Of a stretch of DNA of 64,000 nucleotides, positions 32,357 through 41,015 are shown piece after piece. The DNA is taken from NCBI RefSeq assembly GCF_002160145.1, contig NZ_NFKA01000011.1:1-64000 (forward strand), given 5' to 3'. Every line of letters starts with the position of its first letter. Position 1 is the first letter of the stretch. Position numbers and translations under genes: made by a program. The notes below the pieces were generated by a model. It was not told where the DNA came from. It ran no database searches and worked only from the letters and a program-made list of their open reading frames with translations. The DNA comes from Gemmiger sp. An194 (GTDB taxonomy: Bacteria > Bacillota > Clostridia > Oscillospirales > Ruminococcaceae).

Positions 32357-33746
32357 GCCAGTCCGCATAGGGGGACCAGCTATAGCTCAGGCAGTAGCGG
32401 TCGTAAGACTCGGACGGCACCGCGATGGTGCAAGACGAGCCCGCCAGCAGATTCTGGCCCACCAGCAGGGCGGCTGGGTCGGTCTGGAGCAGCACCACTG
32501 TTTCCAGCGCCGGACAGCCTGCAAACGCGCCGTCCGGCAAAGCGGTGATGTTTTGCTGGATCACCAGAGTTTTCAGCGCCTGCGCCCCGTTCAGTGCGTC
32601 CGCCGAAAGCCCGGTGACCGGCTGCCCCTGCCAGGAGGCCGGGAGGATCAGCTGCTTCCGCTCCCCAGCCGATTCGCTGAGGCCGGTGATCTGCCAGCCG
32701 TCGGAAACCTGCTCATAAACAAAGCAGTCCGCGTCTCGGTCATCGCCCTGTATACTCTGAGGCTGCTCCAGCGCAGGCATCTCCACTGCAGCTTCTGGAG
32801 TGGGGCTGGAATCCCCCAGCATGGCCTTGATATCCCGCGCCAGCAGGCAGGTGAACACCTGCCTGCCTTTTTCGTTTAAATGGAAGTTGGTGTCGTAAAA
32901 CCAGCCCGCTTCCATCATGCTGGTATGGGGGCTGCCCGCCAGTTCACAGTCCAGCGTTTCCCGCAGCCGATCACAGAAGGCGTCCGGGTCGCTGCCCGGC
33001 TCCACCGCCGCCTGATTCATGGGCGAAAAATGATACCACACCGTCGCACCCGCCAGCTCTGCCTGGCGGGTGTATTCGTTTACCAGGGTGCAAAACTCCT
33101 CGCTCAGCAAATCCGGTTCAAAGGAGATAGGCATGGTGGGGTCCACCCCGCCGGGCATGGTGTTTGCCTCGCAAAGCCCGGCACGCAGGTTTCCCGTTTC
33201 GTCAAAAGATGCCTTCCGGTATACTTCTGGCAACTGAGGTCCGCCCTGCACGAAGTAGGCCGCCTTGCCTGCCGCAAAGCACGGGAACTGGCCGATCATC
33301 GCACCCAGATCCTCCCACCGGGCGCAGGACAGCAGCTCAAATGCGCCGTCCGCCGCCTGCCACAGCGCTTCGGTTCCCAGATAACCGGAAAGGCTCTGCG
33401 CCTGCTGCTCGGGCATCAGGAGCACCAGATCCCCCGGACGCAGCTGTTCCCGGGAAAGGTCCAGCATGGGGCGGGTGCCCAGCGCGGCATACATGCCGAA
33501 ATTGACCACCTCATATTGGGGCAGCAGCTCCTCCAGCAGGGTGCCGTCCACCCCAAAGGTGACGGCGCTGCCGCCCAACAGAATCAGCCGGGGCTTTTCC
33601 GATGGTTGACAGAGAAGCGCGTATTTTTCCCGCAGCTCGCCCAGAAAGGACTCCCCATACTGGCTGGGCAGCCCGAAGCCCCAGGCCAGCAGCGTCAGCG
33701 GAATCAGGGCCAGGCTGACAAGGGCCGCAATCACGTATCGTTTCAT
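32328..33746 (-). CDS. SGNH-like membrane-anchored protein with C-terminal LRR_5 segment
   Basis: 472 residues. A single N-terminal signal anchor (VIAALVSLALIPLTLLAWGF) precedes an SGNH/DltD/AlgX-like domain: the nucleophile-type loop LILLGGSAVTFGVDG near residue 55, and the C-terminal catalytic pair in FYDTNFHLNEKG (Asp and His). After an acidic linker (~300-340), the final 120 residues resemble a BspA-type leucine-rich repeat (GLSADALNGAQALKTLVIQQ, LPDGAFAGCPALETVVL). It is located outside the membrane. The MBOAT partner gene lies 8 bp upstream, so an acetyl transfer from the membrane to a surface glycan is likely. Confidence 0.78.
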   Translation of the reverse strand: MKRYVIAALVSLALIPLTLLAWGFGLPSQYGESFLGELREKYALLCQPSEKPRLILLGGSAVTFGVDGTLLEELLPQYEVVNFGMYAALGTRPMLDLSREQLRPGDLVLLMPEQQAQSLSGYLGTEALWQAADGAFELLSCARWEDLGAMIGQFPCFAAGKAAYFVQGGPQLPEVYRKASFDETGNLRAGLCEANTMPGGVDPTMPISFEPDLLSEEFCTLVNEYTRQAELAGATVWYHFSPMNQAAVEPGSDPDAFCDRLRETLDCELAGSPHTSMMEAGWFYDTNFHLNEKGRQVFTCLLARDIKAMLGDSSPTPEAAVEMPALEQPQSIQGDDRDADCFVYEQVSDGWQITGLSESAGERKQLILPASWQGQPVTGLSADALNGAQALKTLVIQQNITALPDGAFAGCPALETVVLLQTDPAALLVGQNLLAGSSCTIAVPSESYDRYCLSYSWSPYADWLTRWEGSPL

Positions 33747-33754
33747 GGCGTTCC

Positions 33755-35137
33755 TCAAAACTGAAAATACAAAAATGCACTCTGCTGGCCGCTGGCCGCA
33801 AGACCCAGCCAGGCAATGCCGGTGAGCAGCAGGGTGTAAAACAGCACCGGCGCGGTACGCTCGGAGCGGCCTTCCGGCCATTGCTCCGGCAGCAGCCGGT
33901 AAACCAGCAGGGTCAGCACCAGCTGTGCCAGACCCGCTGCGCCCACTGTTTGCAGGGCCACACTCATTCCGGCCGGAGTCCATGCAGAGAACAGGCCGCT
34001 CAGAAGCTCTGACGCCTGGGTCATATCCTGCGCCCGGAAAAGTACCCAGCCAACACCGACCACCGCCAGTGTTGCGGCCCGGGCCAGCGGGTGGGGCAGC
34101 CGCAGACCGCGCCGGCGGGCAATGTCCTCAACCACCATGCACACGCCGTGAAACGTACCCCACAGCACAAAATGCCAGGCCGCGCCATGCCACAGGCCGC
34201 TGGCCAGAAACACCAGCAGCAGATTCCGCCAGCGGCGCAATGCGGAACAGCGGCTTCCCCCCAGAGGAATGTAGAGATAATCGGTGAACCAGCCGGTGAG
34301 GCTGATGTGCCAGCGCCGCCAGAATTCCCGCAGTGAGGCGGCGCTGTATGGATGATCGAAGTTTTCCATCAGCCGGACGCCCAGCAGGCGGGCCGCACCA
34401 ATGGCAATTTCGGAATAGGCGGAAAAATCAAAATAGATCTGCAGCGCAAAGCAGGCGGTAGCCAGCACAATGGCCGGGCCGCCCGGCTGCGCCAGTGCAT
34501 AGACCTGATCCACAACCGGGGCCAGCTGGTCCGCCAGAACCACCTTTTTGAAATAGCCCCGCGCCAGCCGCCAGCCACCCTGCCGCAGGTCTTCCCCTGT
34601 GGGAAGGCTCAGCCGGTGCAGCTGAGACAGCAGATTCCCCGGCCGCTCGATGGGTCCGGCCACCAGCTGGGGAAAGAAGCTGATGAACAGCGCATAGTAG
34701 CCCAGATGGTGTTCGCAGGGGAAGCTGCCCCGGTACACATCGATCACATAAGAAAGGGTCTGGAAGGTGTAAAAAGAGATACCCACCGGCAGCAGCAACG
34801 AAAGGCTGACCGGGGTACCGATGAACAGCCAGCTCACCGAGCCGACAACAAAGGAGCCGTACTTGAACAGCCCCAGACAGCCCAGGCACACCGCCCCCGC
34901 CAGAAGCAGCCAGGCCTTTCGCGCCGCCGGGCGTTTCGACTGCTCAATGCGCTTTGCACACAGCCAGGTGATCAGGGTGGTGCCCGCCAGTAACGGGACC
35001 GTCCAGGGATTGAAGATACCGTAGAAAAAGTAGCTTGCAGCCAGCAGCTCCACCCAGCGCCAGCGGGGCGGCAGCAGCCGGTAAAGTGCCAGTACCACCG
35101 GGAAGAAGCACACAAATTCCATTGCGGTAAAGTTCAT
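33755..35137 (-). CDS. MBOAT-family O-acyltransferase (AlgI/DltB-like)
   Basis: 460 residues, about 11 membrane helices. It carries MBOAT signatures: ISFYTFQTLSYVIDVYRG, FFPQLVAGPIERP, FDFSAYSEIAIGAARLLG, FWRRWHISLTGWFTDYLYIPLGG and the catalytic-His region SGLWHGAAWHFVLWG. Such proteins pass an acetyl (AlgI) or D-alanyl (DltB) group across the membrane to a periplasmic/extracellular acceptor protein. Two SGNH-like proteins in the same operon are candidate acceptors/transferases. Start ATGA overlaps the small upstream gene. Confidence 0.93.
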   Translation of the reverse strand: MNFTAMEFVCFFPVVLALYRLLPPRWRWVELLAASYFFYGIFNPWTVPLLAGTTLITWLCAKRIEQSKRPAARKAWLLLAGAVCLGCLGLFKYGSFVVGSVSWLFIGTPVSLSLLLPVGISFYTFQTLSYVIDVYRGSFPCEHHLGYYALFISFFPQLVAGPIERPGNLLSQLHRLSLPTGEDLRQGGWRLARGYFKKVVLADQLAPVVDQVYALAQPGGPAIVLATACFALQIYFDFSAYSEIAIGAARLLGVRLMENFDHPYSAASLREFWRRWHISLTGWFTDYLYIPLGGSRCSALRRWRNLLLVFLASGLWHGAAWHFVLWGTFHGVCMVVEDIARRRGLRLPHPLARAATLAVVGVGWVLFRAQDMTQASELLSGLFSAWTPAGMSVALQTVGAAGLAQLVLTLLVYRLLPEQWPEGRSERTAPVLFYTLLLTGIAWLGLAASGQQSAFLYFQF

Positions 35138-35334
35138 GACCTGCTTCTCCCCCAGAGAGTGGGAACGGCGGCTGCGGCCAGAATCAGTGTTAGATTTCCA
35201 TAGTCAAGTCCTTGCGCAAGACCTGCCAGCACAGCCAGTGCGGCCAGCAGCATGGCAGCCAGCACAAGACCTGCCCTGCGGCGGCTGAAAAAGCCCAGCA
35301 ATCCTGCCGCCAGAGCCAGTGCACAGCACAGCAT
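35134..35334 (-). CDS. Small two-helix membrane protein of the MBOAT operon
   Basis: 66 residues from ATG 35332-35334 with GAGGGAGG directly upstream. It is strongly hydrophobic with two membrane segments: LCCALALAAGLLGFF and LVLAAMLLAALAVLAGLA, joined by SRRRAG, and a C-terminal third segment (LTLILAAAAVPTLW). No family was recognised. It overlaps the MBOAT start by 4 bp (ATGA), so it is translated with it and may be an assembly subunit. Codon use fits the neighbours. Confidence 0.6.
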   Translation of the reverse strand: MLCCALALAAGLLGFFSRRRAGLVLAAMLLAALAVLAGLAQGLDYGNLTLILAAAAVPTLWGRSRS

Positions 35335-35366
35335 CCTCCCTCTCCCCTTTCGTTTGATTGTTTCTG

Positions 35367-37154
35367 TTATGACTGCAGCAGCCCGTCCCTGCTCATCTGG
35401 GTCTTCAGCTCTTCCAGCACCTGGCGGGTACGCAGCTCCACCCCTTCGGTGGACAGATGGTTGTCGGTGCCGTAGAGATACTGACCCGGCACCAGTGAAT
35501 CCTCCAGCTGAGAAATGATCGGAATCACCAGCGTCCGGCGGAAATAGGCATCCAGCTCCTGCCTTGCTTCGGGAGTGCTTTCGTCCGAGATGCACAGCCG
35601 GTTGCGGGGGCTGTAGGTCATGTAAACATAAATGCCCGCCTGCTGAAACTGCCGGTAAACCTGATTTGCCGGGTCGATGTAAAGCCACTGGGGGAAATCC
35701 TCCACCGTGTAGCCCACCTTCAGACCGTAGACCGGGTCGTCGGTCTCGGCGTTAGGGCGGTAAAGGATATAATCCCCGTACTCGCTGTAGCTGGGGGTAT
35801 CCACCGGCTGGCCATCCTCGTCGTAATCGGAGGGGCTGATGCTGTAGGACCGGGGCGTCAGCCCGGCCTTGGTTTGCAGATAGCTCTGCAGCGCCGACAG
35901 CGTCCCGCTGCACCGGCGCAGATCCAGCCCGGCAGCCAGATCATAATTGGATTCCACCATGCAGAAAAAGTCTTCGTCCAGCTCGTTGGTGGTACAGAAC
36001 TGCCGTTTGGCCGCGTCGAATTCCGGCGCCACCAGCAGGATGTCCCCTTCCTGCATACAGCTTTGAATCAGCATCAGCTGGGGATAGGCGTTGGTATAGG
36101 CAAACACGCCCATATTCACCACATCGTAATCTTCCAGCTCCCGGTCCAGCAGAGCGCTGTCGTAACCAAAGCGGGTGGAGGAACCGGAGAAGAGCACAAG
36201 CTTTTTGCTGTCCTTCAAAGACAGCAGCCGGTCAAATTTATCCGCAAAGGTATCGTAATAGCTGCCGCTGTATACCGGGGCCTCCCGGGCGTTCACGTAG
36301 AGGGTGGTCAATGCCGTGCAGCCAGAAAAGCTGTGGTCGGTGATGGTCTGGATGTTGTCAAACAGGGTCAGCTGCTCCACGGCACAGTCTGCAAAGGCAT
36401 CCACCTCCACGGTGCGCAGGCTGTCCGGCAGGATCACCCGGGTGCAATTTGCGTTCCGGAAGGCTTCGCCTTTAATGCTCACCACCGGCATGCCGCCCAG
36501 CTGCCTGGGAACCACCAGACATTCCTCACTGCCGGTATAGCCGGTGATCACCGCTTCCCCGTTCTGTTCGGTCCACTGGAACTGCTCCTCCGGGGTCCAG
36601 GCGGCCCACTGGGCATAGAGCGTAGTATCGGGCTCGGTCCGGCTGCCCAGACCCACCCGCTGGCCGCTTCCGTCCGGTCGGGTGTTCCAGCTTTCCAACG
36701 TGTATCCCGGGCGGCTGAACAGCTCGCTGCCCAGGGCAGTATTTACCCTCAGGTGGCTTTGCGTCACCGGCAATCGGACGGGCTCGTTCGCGTCGGCACC
36801 GTCCAGCCGCTGCCCTCCGTTGGCATAATAGGGCAGGCTCCAGTCGCTTTTGCTGGCTTCGATTCGGATCACGGCGGAATAGCGCACGTCATCCAGAGTG
36901 AGCAGCCAGCCCTCAGCACTGCGGGTAAGCTGTGCGCCGGGATAATCCGTTCCGGTAAGGGTATATCCATCCTGTGGGCTTAGAAGAAATTCCACCTGGC
37001 CGCCCACCGTTGTTTCGACCTGGCTTTGCTGTGTGGTGTAGCTCTCGCTTTGTTCCAGCACCAGGCGGCAAACCGGTTCTTCGCCGACTGGCACAGCACC
37101 GCAGGCCGTGAGCAGCAGCGCCGCGGCAAGCGGCAGCAGACGGGTGGCTTTCAT
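35367..37154 (-). CDS. Surface lipoprotein: InlB-B repeat, LRR_5 and SGNH-like domain
   Basis: 595 residues. The lipobox LLTACG (Cys18) marks a lipoprotein. Residues ~145-185 are a Flg_new/InlB-B repeat (GYTLESWNTRPDGSGQ, DTTLYAQWA); ~190-290 is a BspA-like LRR segment (SIKGEAFRNANCTRVILPDS, ITDHSFSGCTALTTLYV); ~310-590 is an SGNH-like domain (LVLFSGSSTRFGYDS with Ser nucleophile, GTDNHLSTEGVELR with Asp/His). The order (LRR then SGNH) is the reverse of the other SGNH protein in this operon. It is the first gene and probably sits on the outer face of the cell membrane. Confidence 0.8.
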   Translation of the reverse strand: MKATRLLPLAAALLLTACGAVPVGEEPVCRLVLEQSESYTTQQSQVETTVGGQVEFLLSPQDGYTLTGTDYPGAQLTRSAEGWLLTLDDVRYSAVIRIEASKSDWSLPYYANGGQRLDGADANEPVRLPVTQSHLRVNTALGSELFSRPGYTLESWNTRPDGSGQRVGLGSRTEPDTTLYAQWAAWTPEEQFQWTEQNGEAVITGYTGSEECLVVPRQLGGMPVVSIKGEAFRNANCTRVILPDSLRTVEVDAFADCAVEQLTLFDNIQTITDHSFSGCTALTTLYVNAREAPVYSGSYYDTFADKFDRLLSLKDSKKLVLFSGSSTRFGYDSALLDRELEDYDVVNMGVFAYTNAYPQLMLIQSCMQEGDILLVAPEFDAAKRQFCTTNELDEDFFCMVESNYDLAAGLDLRRCSGTLSALQSYLQTKAGLTPRSYSISPSDYDEDGQPVDTPSYSEYGDYILYRPNAETDDPVYGLKVGYTVEDFPQWLYIDPANQVYRQFQQAGIYVYMTYSPRNRLCISDESTPEARQELDAYFRRTLVIPIISQLEDSLVPGQYLYGTDNHLSTEGVELRTRQVLEELKTQMSRDGLLQS

Positions 37155-37193
37155 GTTCTCTCCCCTTTCCCAGCGTACTTCTGAATAGACCCA

Positions 37194-37226
37194 AACCCCG
37201 GGAGTAGAGATGGGACTCCCGGGGTT
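37194..37226 (-). terminator. Hairpin terminator after the GH3-associated membrane gene
   Basis: AACCCCGGGAGT (37194-37205) pairs with ACTCCCGGGGTT (37215-37226). On the minus strand TTGGGTCTATT follows, a weak U-rich tail. It separates the GH3 unit from the lipoprotein/MBOAT operon. Confidence 0.6.
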
Positions 37227-37240
37227 CGAGTTTGCATGGC

Positions 37241-37660
37241 TCAGGCCTTACGAATATTGAAATAGGAGGAAACGATGCCGATCAAGCAAGCGATCAGCAA
37301 AGCCGCCATGCTGACAATAGCACTGGTCAGATCCGACATGGTCTGCGCATTGTTCTCGAAGGTCATGATCGACGCGATACCATTGACGCGGGAGCCGGTC
37401 AGATTGATGAACGCAACCATCAAAAGCACCGGAGCAGCCACAGTTGCCAGATCCATCCAGATGGGCTGCTCCTGCTTGGAAAGCACCAGCAGGACCAGCT
37501 GGGCCACAACGGCAACCACCGTGCAGCCTACCACCACCGGGCTCACGCCCAGGTTGGCGAAATAATCGGTCTTTGCATTGATCATGTAAAAGACCAGAGC
37601 GACAACGCCGGCCACAAAGGACAGGCCCGTGGTATAAAAACCGATTCCGTTCTGTTTCAT
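37241..37660 (-). CDS. Four-helix membrane protein downstream of GH3
   Basis: 139 residues with four predicted membrane segments: IGFYTTGLSFVAGVVALVFY, VSPVVVGCTVVAVVAQLVLL, LATVAAPVLLMVAFINL and VSMAALLIACLIGIVSSYF. No named family was recognised; similar small membrane proteins follow membrane-anchored GH3 genes in clostridia. ATG 37658-37660 has a strong AAGGAGG. It lies 13 bp after the GH3 stop codon, so the two are co-transcribed. Confidence 0.75.
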   Translation of the reverse strand: MKQNGIGFYTTGLSFVAGVVALVFYMINAKTDYFANLGVSPVVVGCTVVAVVAQLVLLVLSKQEQPIWMDLATVAAPVLLMVAFINLTGSRVNGIASIMTFENNAQTMSDLTSAIVSMAALLIACLIGIVSSYFNIRKA

Positions 37661-37673
37661 AAAAGGGACCTCC

Positions 37674-40600
37674 TTACTGTTCCTTCTTCTTGGCGGCGCG
37701 CACATACATCACGGCGCACAGAACAGTGAGCACACCAAAGGCCACGGTAGCGCCGGTCAGTGCGTTGTCGTACCAGGTGCGGACGCTTACCAGTTCACTG
37801 CTGCTGCTCATGCCGTCCAGCGCGTTGGAGTTGGCAATGGCGTAGTTCTGCCAGGTCATGGCCTGCTTCAGGGCAGCCATCAGCTGAGCGTCCTGGCTCA
37901 CGTTCTCCACGGTCCAGTAGTTGAACTTCTCGGCCACGGCTTCCAGGGTGCTGTCGCCGGTGTTGCAGCTCATGGTGATGCCATTCATCACGGCCTCCTT
38001 CAGAGAGGTATACAGAGCATCCTGAATGAAGTCCTCGGTGGCCAGACCCTTGAAGCCCCACTCGCCGCGCAGAATGTTCTGCAGCAGGCCGGTGTGCGCA
38101 TTGGAGGTGGTAACACCTACACGGTTGTAAGCGGTCATGATGCCCAGAGCGCCCGCATCCTCGATGATGGGCTGGGTGCCGCGCAGCTCGTTTTCACGGG
38201 CCTGCTGCTCGGTCATGAATACGCTGATGCCGGTACGGTTGATTTCGATGTCGTTGAAGGCAAAGTGCTTGGGAGCGATGATCAGGCCGTACTCCAGGCC
38301 GCCTTCCACAAAGGCAGCACCCTGGTAGGCGGTGAGCATGGCGTCCTCAGAGTAGTACTCGTGGTTACGGGCATTGTAGGGAGAGCGGTGGATGTTGTTG
38401 CCGCAGCCCCAGTAGATGGTCAGGTTGCTCCACAGAGAGTAGTTGCCCATCAGCTCGCCGTATTCACGGGCCAGCTGCTTGCTGAAGGTCTGGCCGATGA
38501 CCACGGGAGAGGGCATAACGCCAGCCTTGTAATTCGCGTTGGGATCGTCGGCCCCAATGGCGCAGGGATCGCCGCTGGAGGTATCGGTATTGGCATACTG
38601 GCCCAGCGTGTAGGAGTAGATGCCGTTGGGGCCATCGTTCTGGATCACCTCAGGGCTCATGATGGACTCGATGGCCTTGGTGGAGGTGCCGCCGAAAGCG
38701 GTGCGGATCATGCAGTCTTCCAGGGTGATCTGATCCATCAGAGCCTCCCAGCGGGGGTCTTCCAGATCGGTAACGCCCTTCAGATCAGCCAGGGTCAGGC
38801 CGTTGTTGGCCCCGAAGGTGACGGAATTGGGATCGCCGTTATCGGCGGAAATCTCGTAGACGTCGCAGTCCAGATATTCCATCATCTCGTCGGTGGCGGT
38901 CAGACCTTCATAGGTCTTGGGGAAGGTGCCTTCCCAGTCGCTGCGGGTCATGTAGGTGGCGGTGCCGGGCATCCAGTAGTTCAGATCCATGTCTTCCAGC
39001 TGGTTCTCCACCACGGTGCCATTCTTGGAGCGGGCGAAGGTCTCATCATCCAGCTCGGCCAGCTCCCAGGTCTGCACGTTGGCGGCATTGCCCTCGGCGG
39101 TCATGCCGTCGGCCACGGTCTTGCCCTGAGCGGCCAGCACGTTGTTGGCAGCCTCATGAGAGCCGTTGCCGATGGTGAAGTAGTAGGTGCCCGCATCCAG
39201 GATGTAGGTGCCCTTGGTGCCGGCGATGTTGTCGCGGCTGGAATCCCAGCTGGCCATGTACTGGGTATCGGCGGTAATGGTCACGGTCTCGGATTCACCG
39301 GGGGCCAGCCCCTCGGTCTTGGCGTAGTCCAGCAGCTGAACGCCGGCCTTTTCCACGCCGTTCTGCTTGTCGTAATCGGTGTAGGGCAGGCTGGTGTACA
39401 GCTGCACCACGTCCTTGCCGGCCACACTGCCGGTGTTGGTGACGGTAACCTGCGCGGTCACGGTGCCGGCAGCCAGATCCACGTTCAGGCTGTCCAGAGT
39501 CTGGCTGAAGGTGGTGTAGCTCAGGCCGTAGCCGAAGGGATAGGTAACCTCGCTGTCATAGTTCCAGGCGCTGCCGTTGGAGCTGCCCACGGTGCTGGTG
39601 GCATTGCCCTGACCCAGCACGCTGTCCATGTAACGAGTCTCATAATATTTATAGCCGATGTAGATGTTCTCTGCTTCCACCTGAACCGAGTTGGCGCTGA
39701 TGGAAGAGTCCGCATTGGTCCAGGCAAAGTTGCCGAAGTTCTGTGCGGAGGGCGCGGCAGAGTTGTCCACCGCGTAGGTATCGGACAGATGACCGGAGGG
39801 ATTGGATGCACCGGACAGCACATCCGCCACGCCGTAGAAGCCGTAGCCGCCGGGCAGACCGATCTCCAGAATGGCATCGATGCCCTCGTTGGCATCCAGC
39901 TCCTCCACTTCCATGGGGCTGGCGTTGTTCAGCAGCACGATCACCTTGCCGCCGTTGGCTGCCTTGGCGTCGACGGCAGCCTGCACCAGATCCCGCTCAT
40001 CGTCAGACAGGCCCAGTGCGTCGGCCTGATTCAGATCCTGGCTGGGGTCCACGCCGGCCTCACCAGGCAGATAGGTACCATTCTCGGAAGCGGAACGGGC
40101 CAGAGTAACAACCATCACATTGTACTCATTCAGACTGTCCTTCCAGTCAGCCTGGGCTTCATTCATGGCACTCTGGGAAGGCTCTTTGCTTGTAAAGTAA
40201 CCGGTGGTGCTGGGGGTAGTGATATTGTAGTATTCAACAATATTGCCCCACATATTGACCTCAGTCTTGAACATGGGCTCCAGGCTGGTGTACAGGCTCT
40301 GAAGTGTGGGATTGATGGCAAAGCCCTTTGCCGCAAGCGCTTCCACAAAGTCCACAGTGTCTGCGTCGGTGCCTTCATTGGCGGTCAGGCTGCTGCCCAT
40401 ATCGCCGCCCATGACCGGGTAGTAGCTGGAGAAGCCCAACAGCGAGATTTTCTGGGTCTCCTCCTGGCTCAGAGGCAGCGCACCATTATTTTTCAGCAGA
40501 ACGGTGCCCTCCTCGTTCATCCGCTCGCCCAGGTCCGCAATGGCCTGAACCAGCTCGGTGGTATTGGCGTAATCCGAGGTATAGGTGTACAGGCTGCTGG

Positions 40601-40772
40601 GGTCCTCTTCCGCGCTCGTCACGATCATCTGGCTCTTGGTTCCCAGAAACTTGTCGATGTCGGTGCGGAAGCCATTGACCAGCGGTGTTGCCGCGATGGT
40701 CAGTGCCAGCAGGGATGCTGTGGTGGATGTGAGTCCACGCCACAGCGCGCGTTTTGCACTTGTGTTCTTCAT
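37674..40772 (-). CDS. Membrane-anchored glycoside hydrolase family 3 beta-glycosidase (permuted order)
   Basis: 1032 residues, with an N-terminal hydrophobic signal (STTASLLALTIAATPLV) and a C-terminal anchor (TGATVAFGVLTVLCAVMYV) followed by RAAKKKEQ. The GH3 C-terminal half comes first: EGTVLLKNNGALPLSQEE, the Fn3-like domain (VTVTNTGSVAGKDVVQLY). The catalytic barrel with SPVVIGQTFSKQLAREYGEL, APKHFAFND and RGEWGFKGLATEDF (nucleophile Asp in EDF) comes last. This inverted order is known from some clostridial/ruminococcal beta-glucosidases. It is likely surface-exposed and cleaves beta-linked glucose or similar from rhamnosides or plant glycans. Confidence 0.9.
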   Translation of the reverse strand: MKNTSAKRALWRGLTSTTASLLALTIAATPLVNGFRTDIDKFLGTKSQMIVTSAEEDPSSLYTYTSDYANTTELVQAIADLGERMNEEGTVLLKNNGALPLSQEETQKISLLGFSSYYPVMGGDMGSSLTANEGTDADTVDFVEALAAKGFAINPTLQSLYTSLEPMFKTEVNMWGNIVEYYNITTPSTTGYFTSKEPSQSAMNEAQADWKDSLNEYNVMVVTLARSASENGTYLPGEAGVDPSQDLNQADALGLSDDERDLVQAAVDAKAANGGKVIVLLNNASPMEVEELDANEGIDAILEIGLPGGYGFYGVADVLSGASNPSGHLSDTYAVDNSAAPSAQNFGNFAWTNADSSISANSVQVEAENIYIGYKYYETRYMDSVLGQGNATSTVGSSNGSAWNYDSEVTYPFGYGLSYTTFSQTLDSLNVDLAAGTVTAQVTVTNTGSVAGKDVVQLYTSLPYTDYDKQNGVEKAGVQLLDYAKTEGLAPGESETVTITADTQYMASWDSSRDNIAGTKGTYILDAGTYYFTIGNGSHEAANNVLAAQGKTVADGMTAEGNAANVQTWELAELDDETFARSKNGTVVENQLEDMDLNYWMPGTATYMTRSDWEGTFPKTYEGLTATDEMMEYLDCDVYEISADNGDPNSVTFGANNGLTLADLKGVTDLEDPRWEALMDQITLEDCMIRTAFGGTSTKAIESIMSPEVIQNDGPNGIYSYTLGQYANTDTSSGDPCAIGADDPNANYKAGVMPSPVVIGQTFSKQLAREYGELMGNYSLWSNLTIYWGCGNNIHRSPYNARNHEYYSEDAMLTAYQGAAFVEGGLEYGLIIAPKHFAFNDIEINRTGISVFMTEQQARENELRGTQPIIEDAGALGIMTAYNRVGVTTSNAHTGLLQNILRGEWGFKGLATEDFIQDALYTSLKEAVMNGITMSCNTGDSTLEAVAEKFNYWTVENVSQDAQLMAALKQAMTWQNYAIANSNALDGMSSSSELVSVRTWYDNALTGATVAFGVLTVLCAVMYVRAAKKKEQ

Positions 40773-40871
40773 TGGTATCCTCCTTTTTTGTGGCAACACC
40801 CCACAATTCACGCCTGCCGGCTCAGGCGGCGTATCACGCCAAAATTTTCCGTGATATTTTCCAGAAATGCT

Positions 40872-40894
40872 CGCCAATCCACCAAGGATTGGCG
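40872..40894. other. Dyad in the gap between symporter and GH3 genes
   Basis: CGCCAATCC (40872-40880) and GGATTGGCG (40886-40894) form a 9-bp inverted repeat with a 5-bp centre. It may be an operator for the GH3 promoter or a hairpin ending the symporter transcript; no U-tract follows on the minus strand. The rest of the gap (40773-41015) shows no further motif. Confidence 0.4.
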
Positions 40895-41015
40895 GCGCTT
40901 TTTGGTTCATCTCACAAAAAATTTTCCGGCGCGCTCCACCACCTGGAATTGCGCGGTATTGCCTTATCTGCACAGCGGCCCGTGAAAAGCCGCTGCATTT
41001 ACAAGTCTTTGCCGC

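Noticed and set aside
38094-40985. A 963-codon open frame antisense to the GH3 gene
   Set aside because: Same shadow effect of the GH3 coding frame; low-complexity translation.
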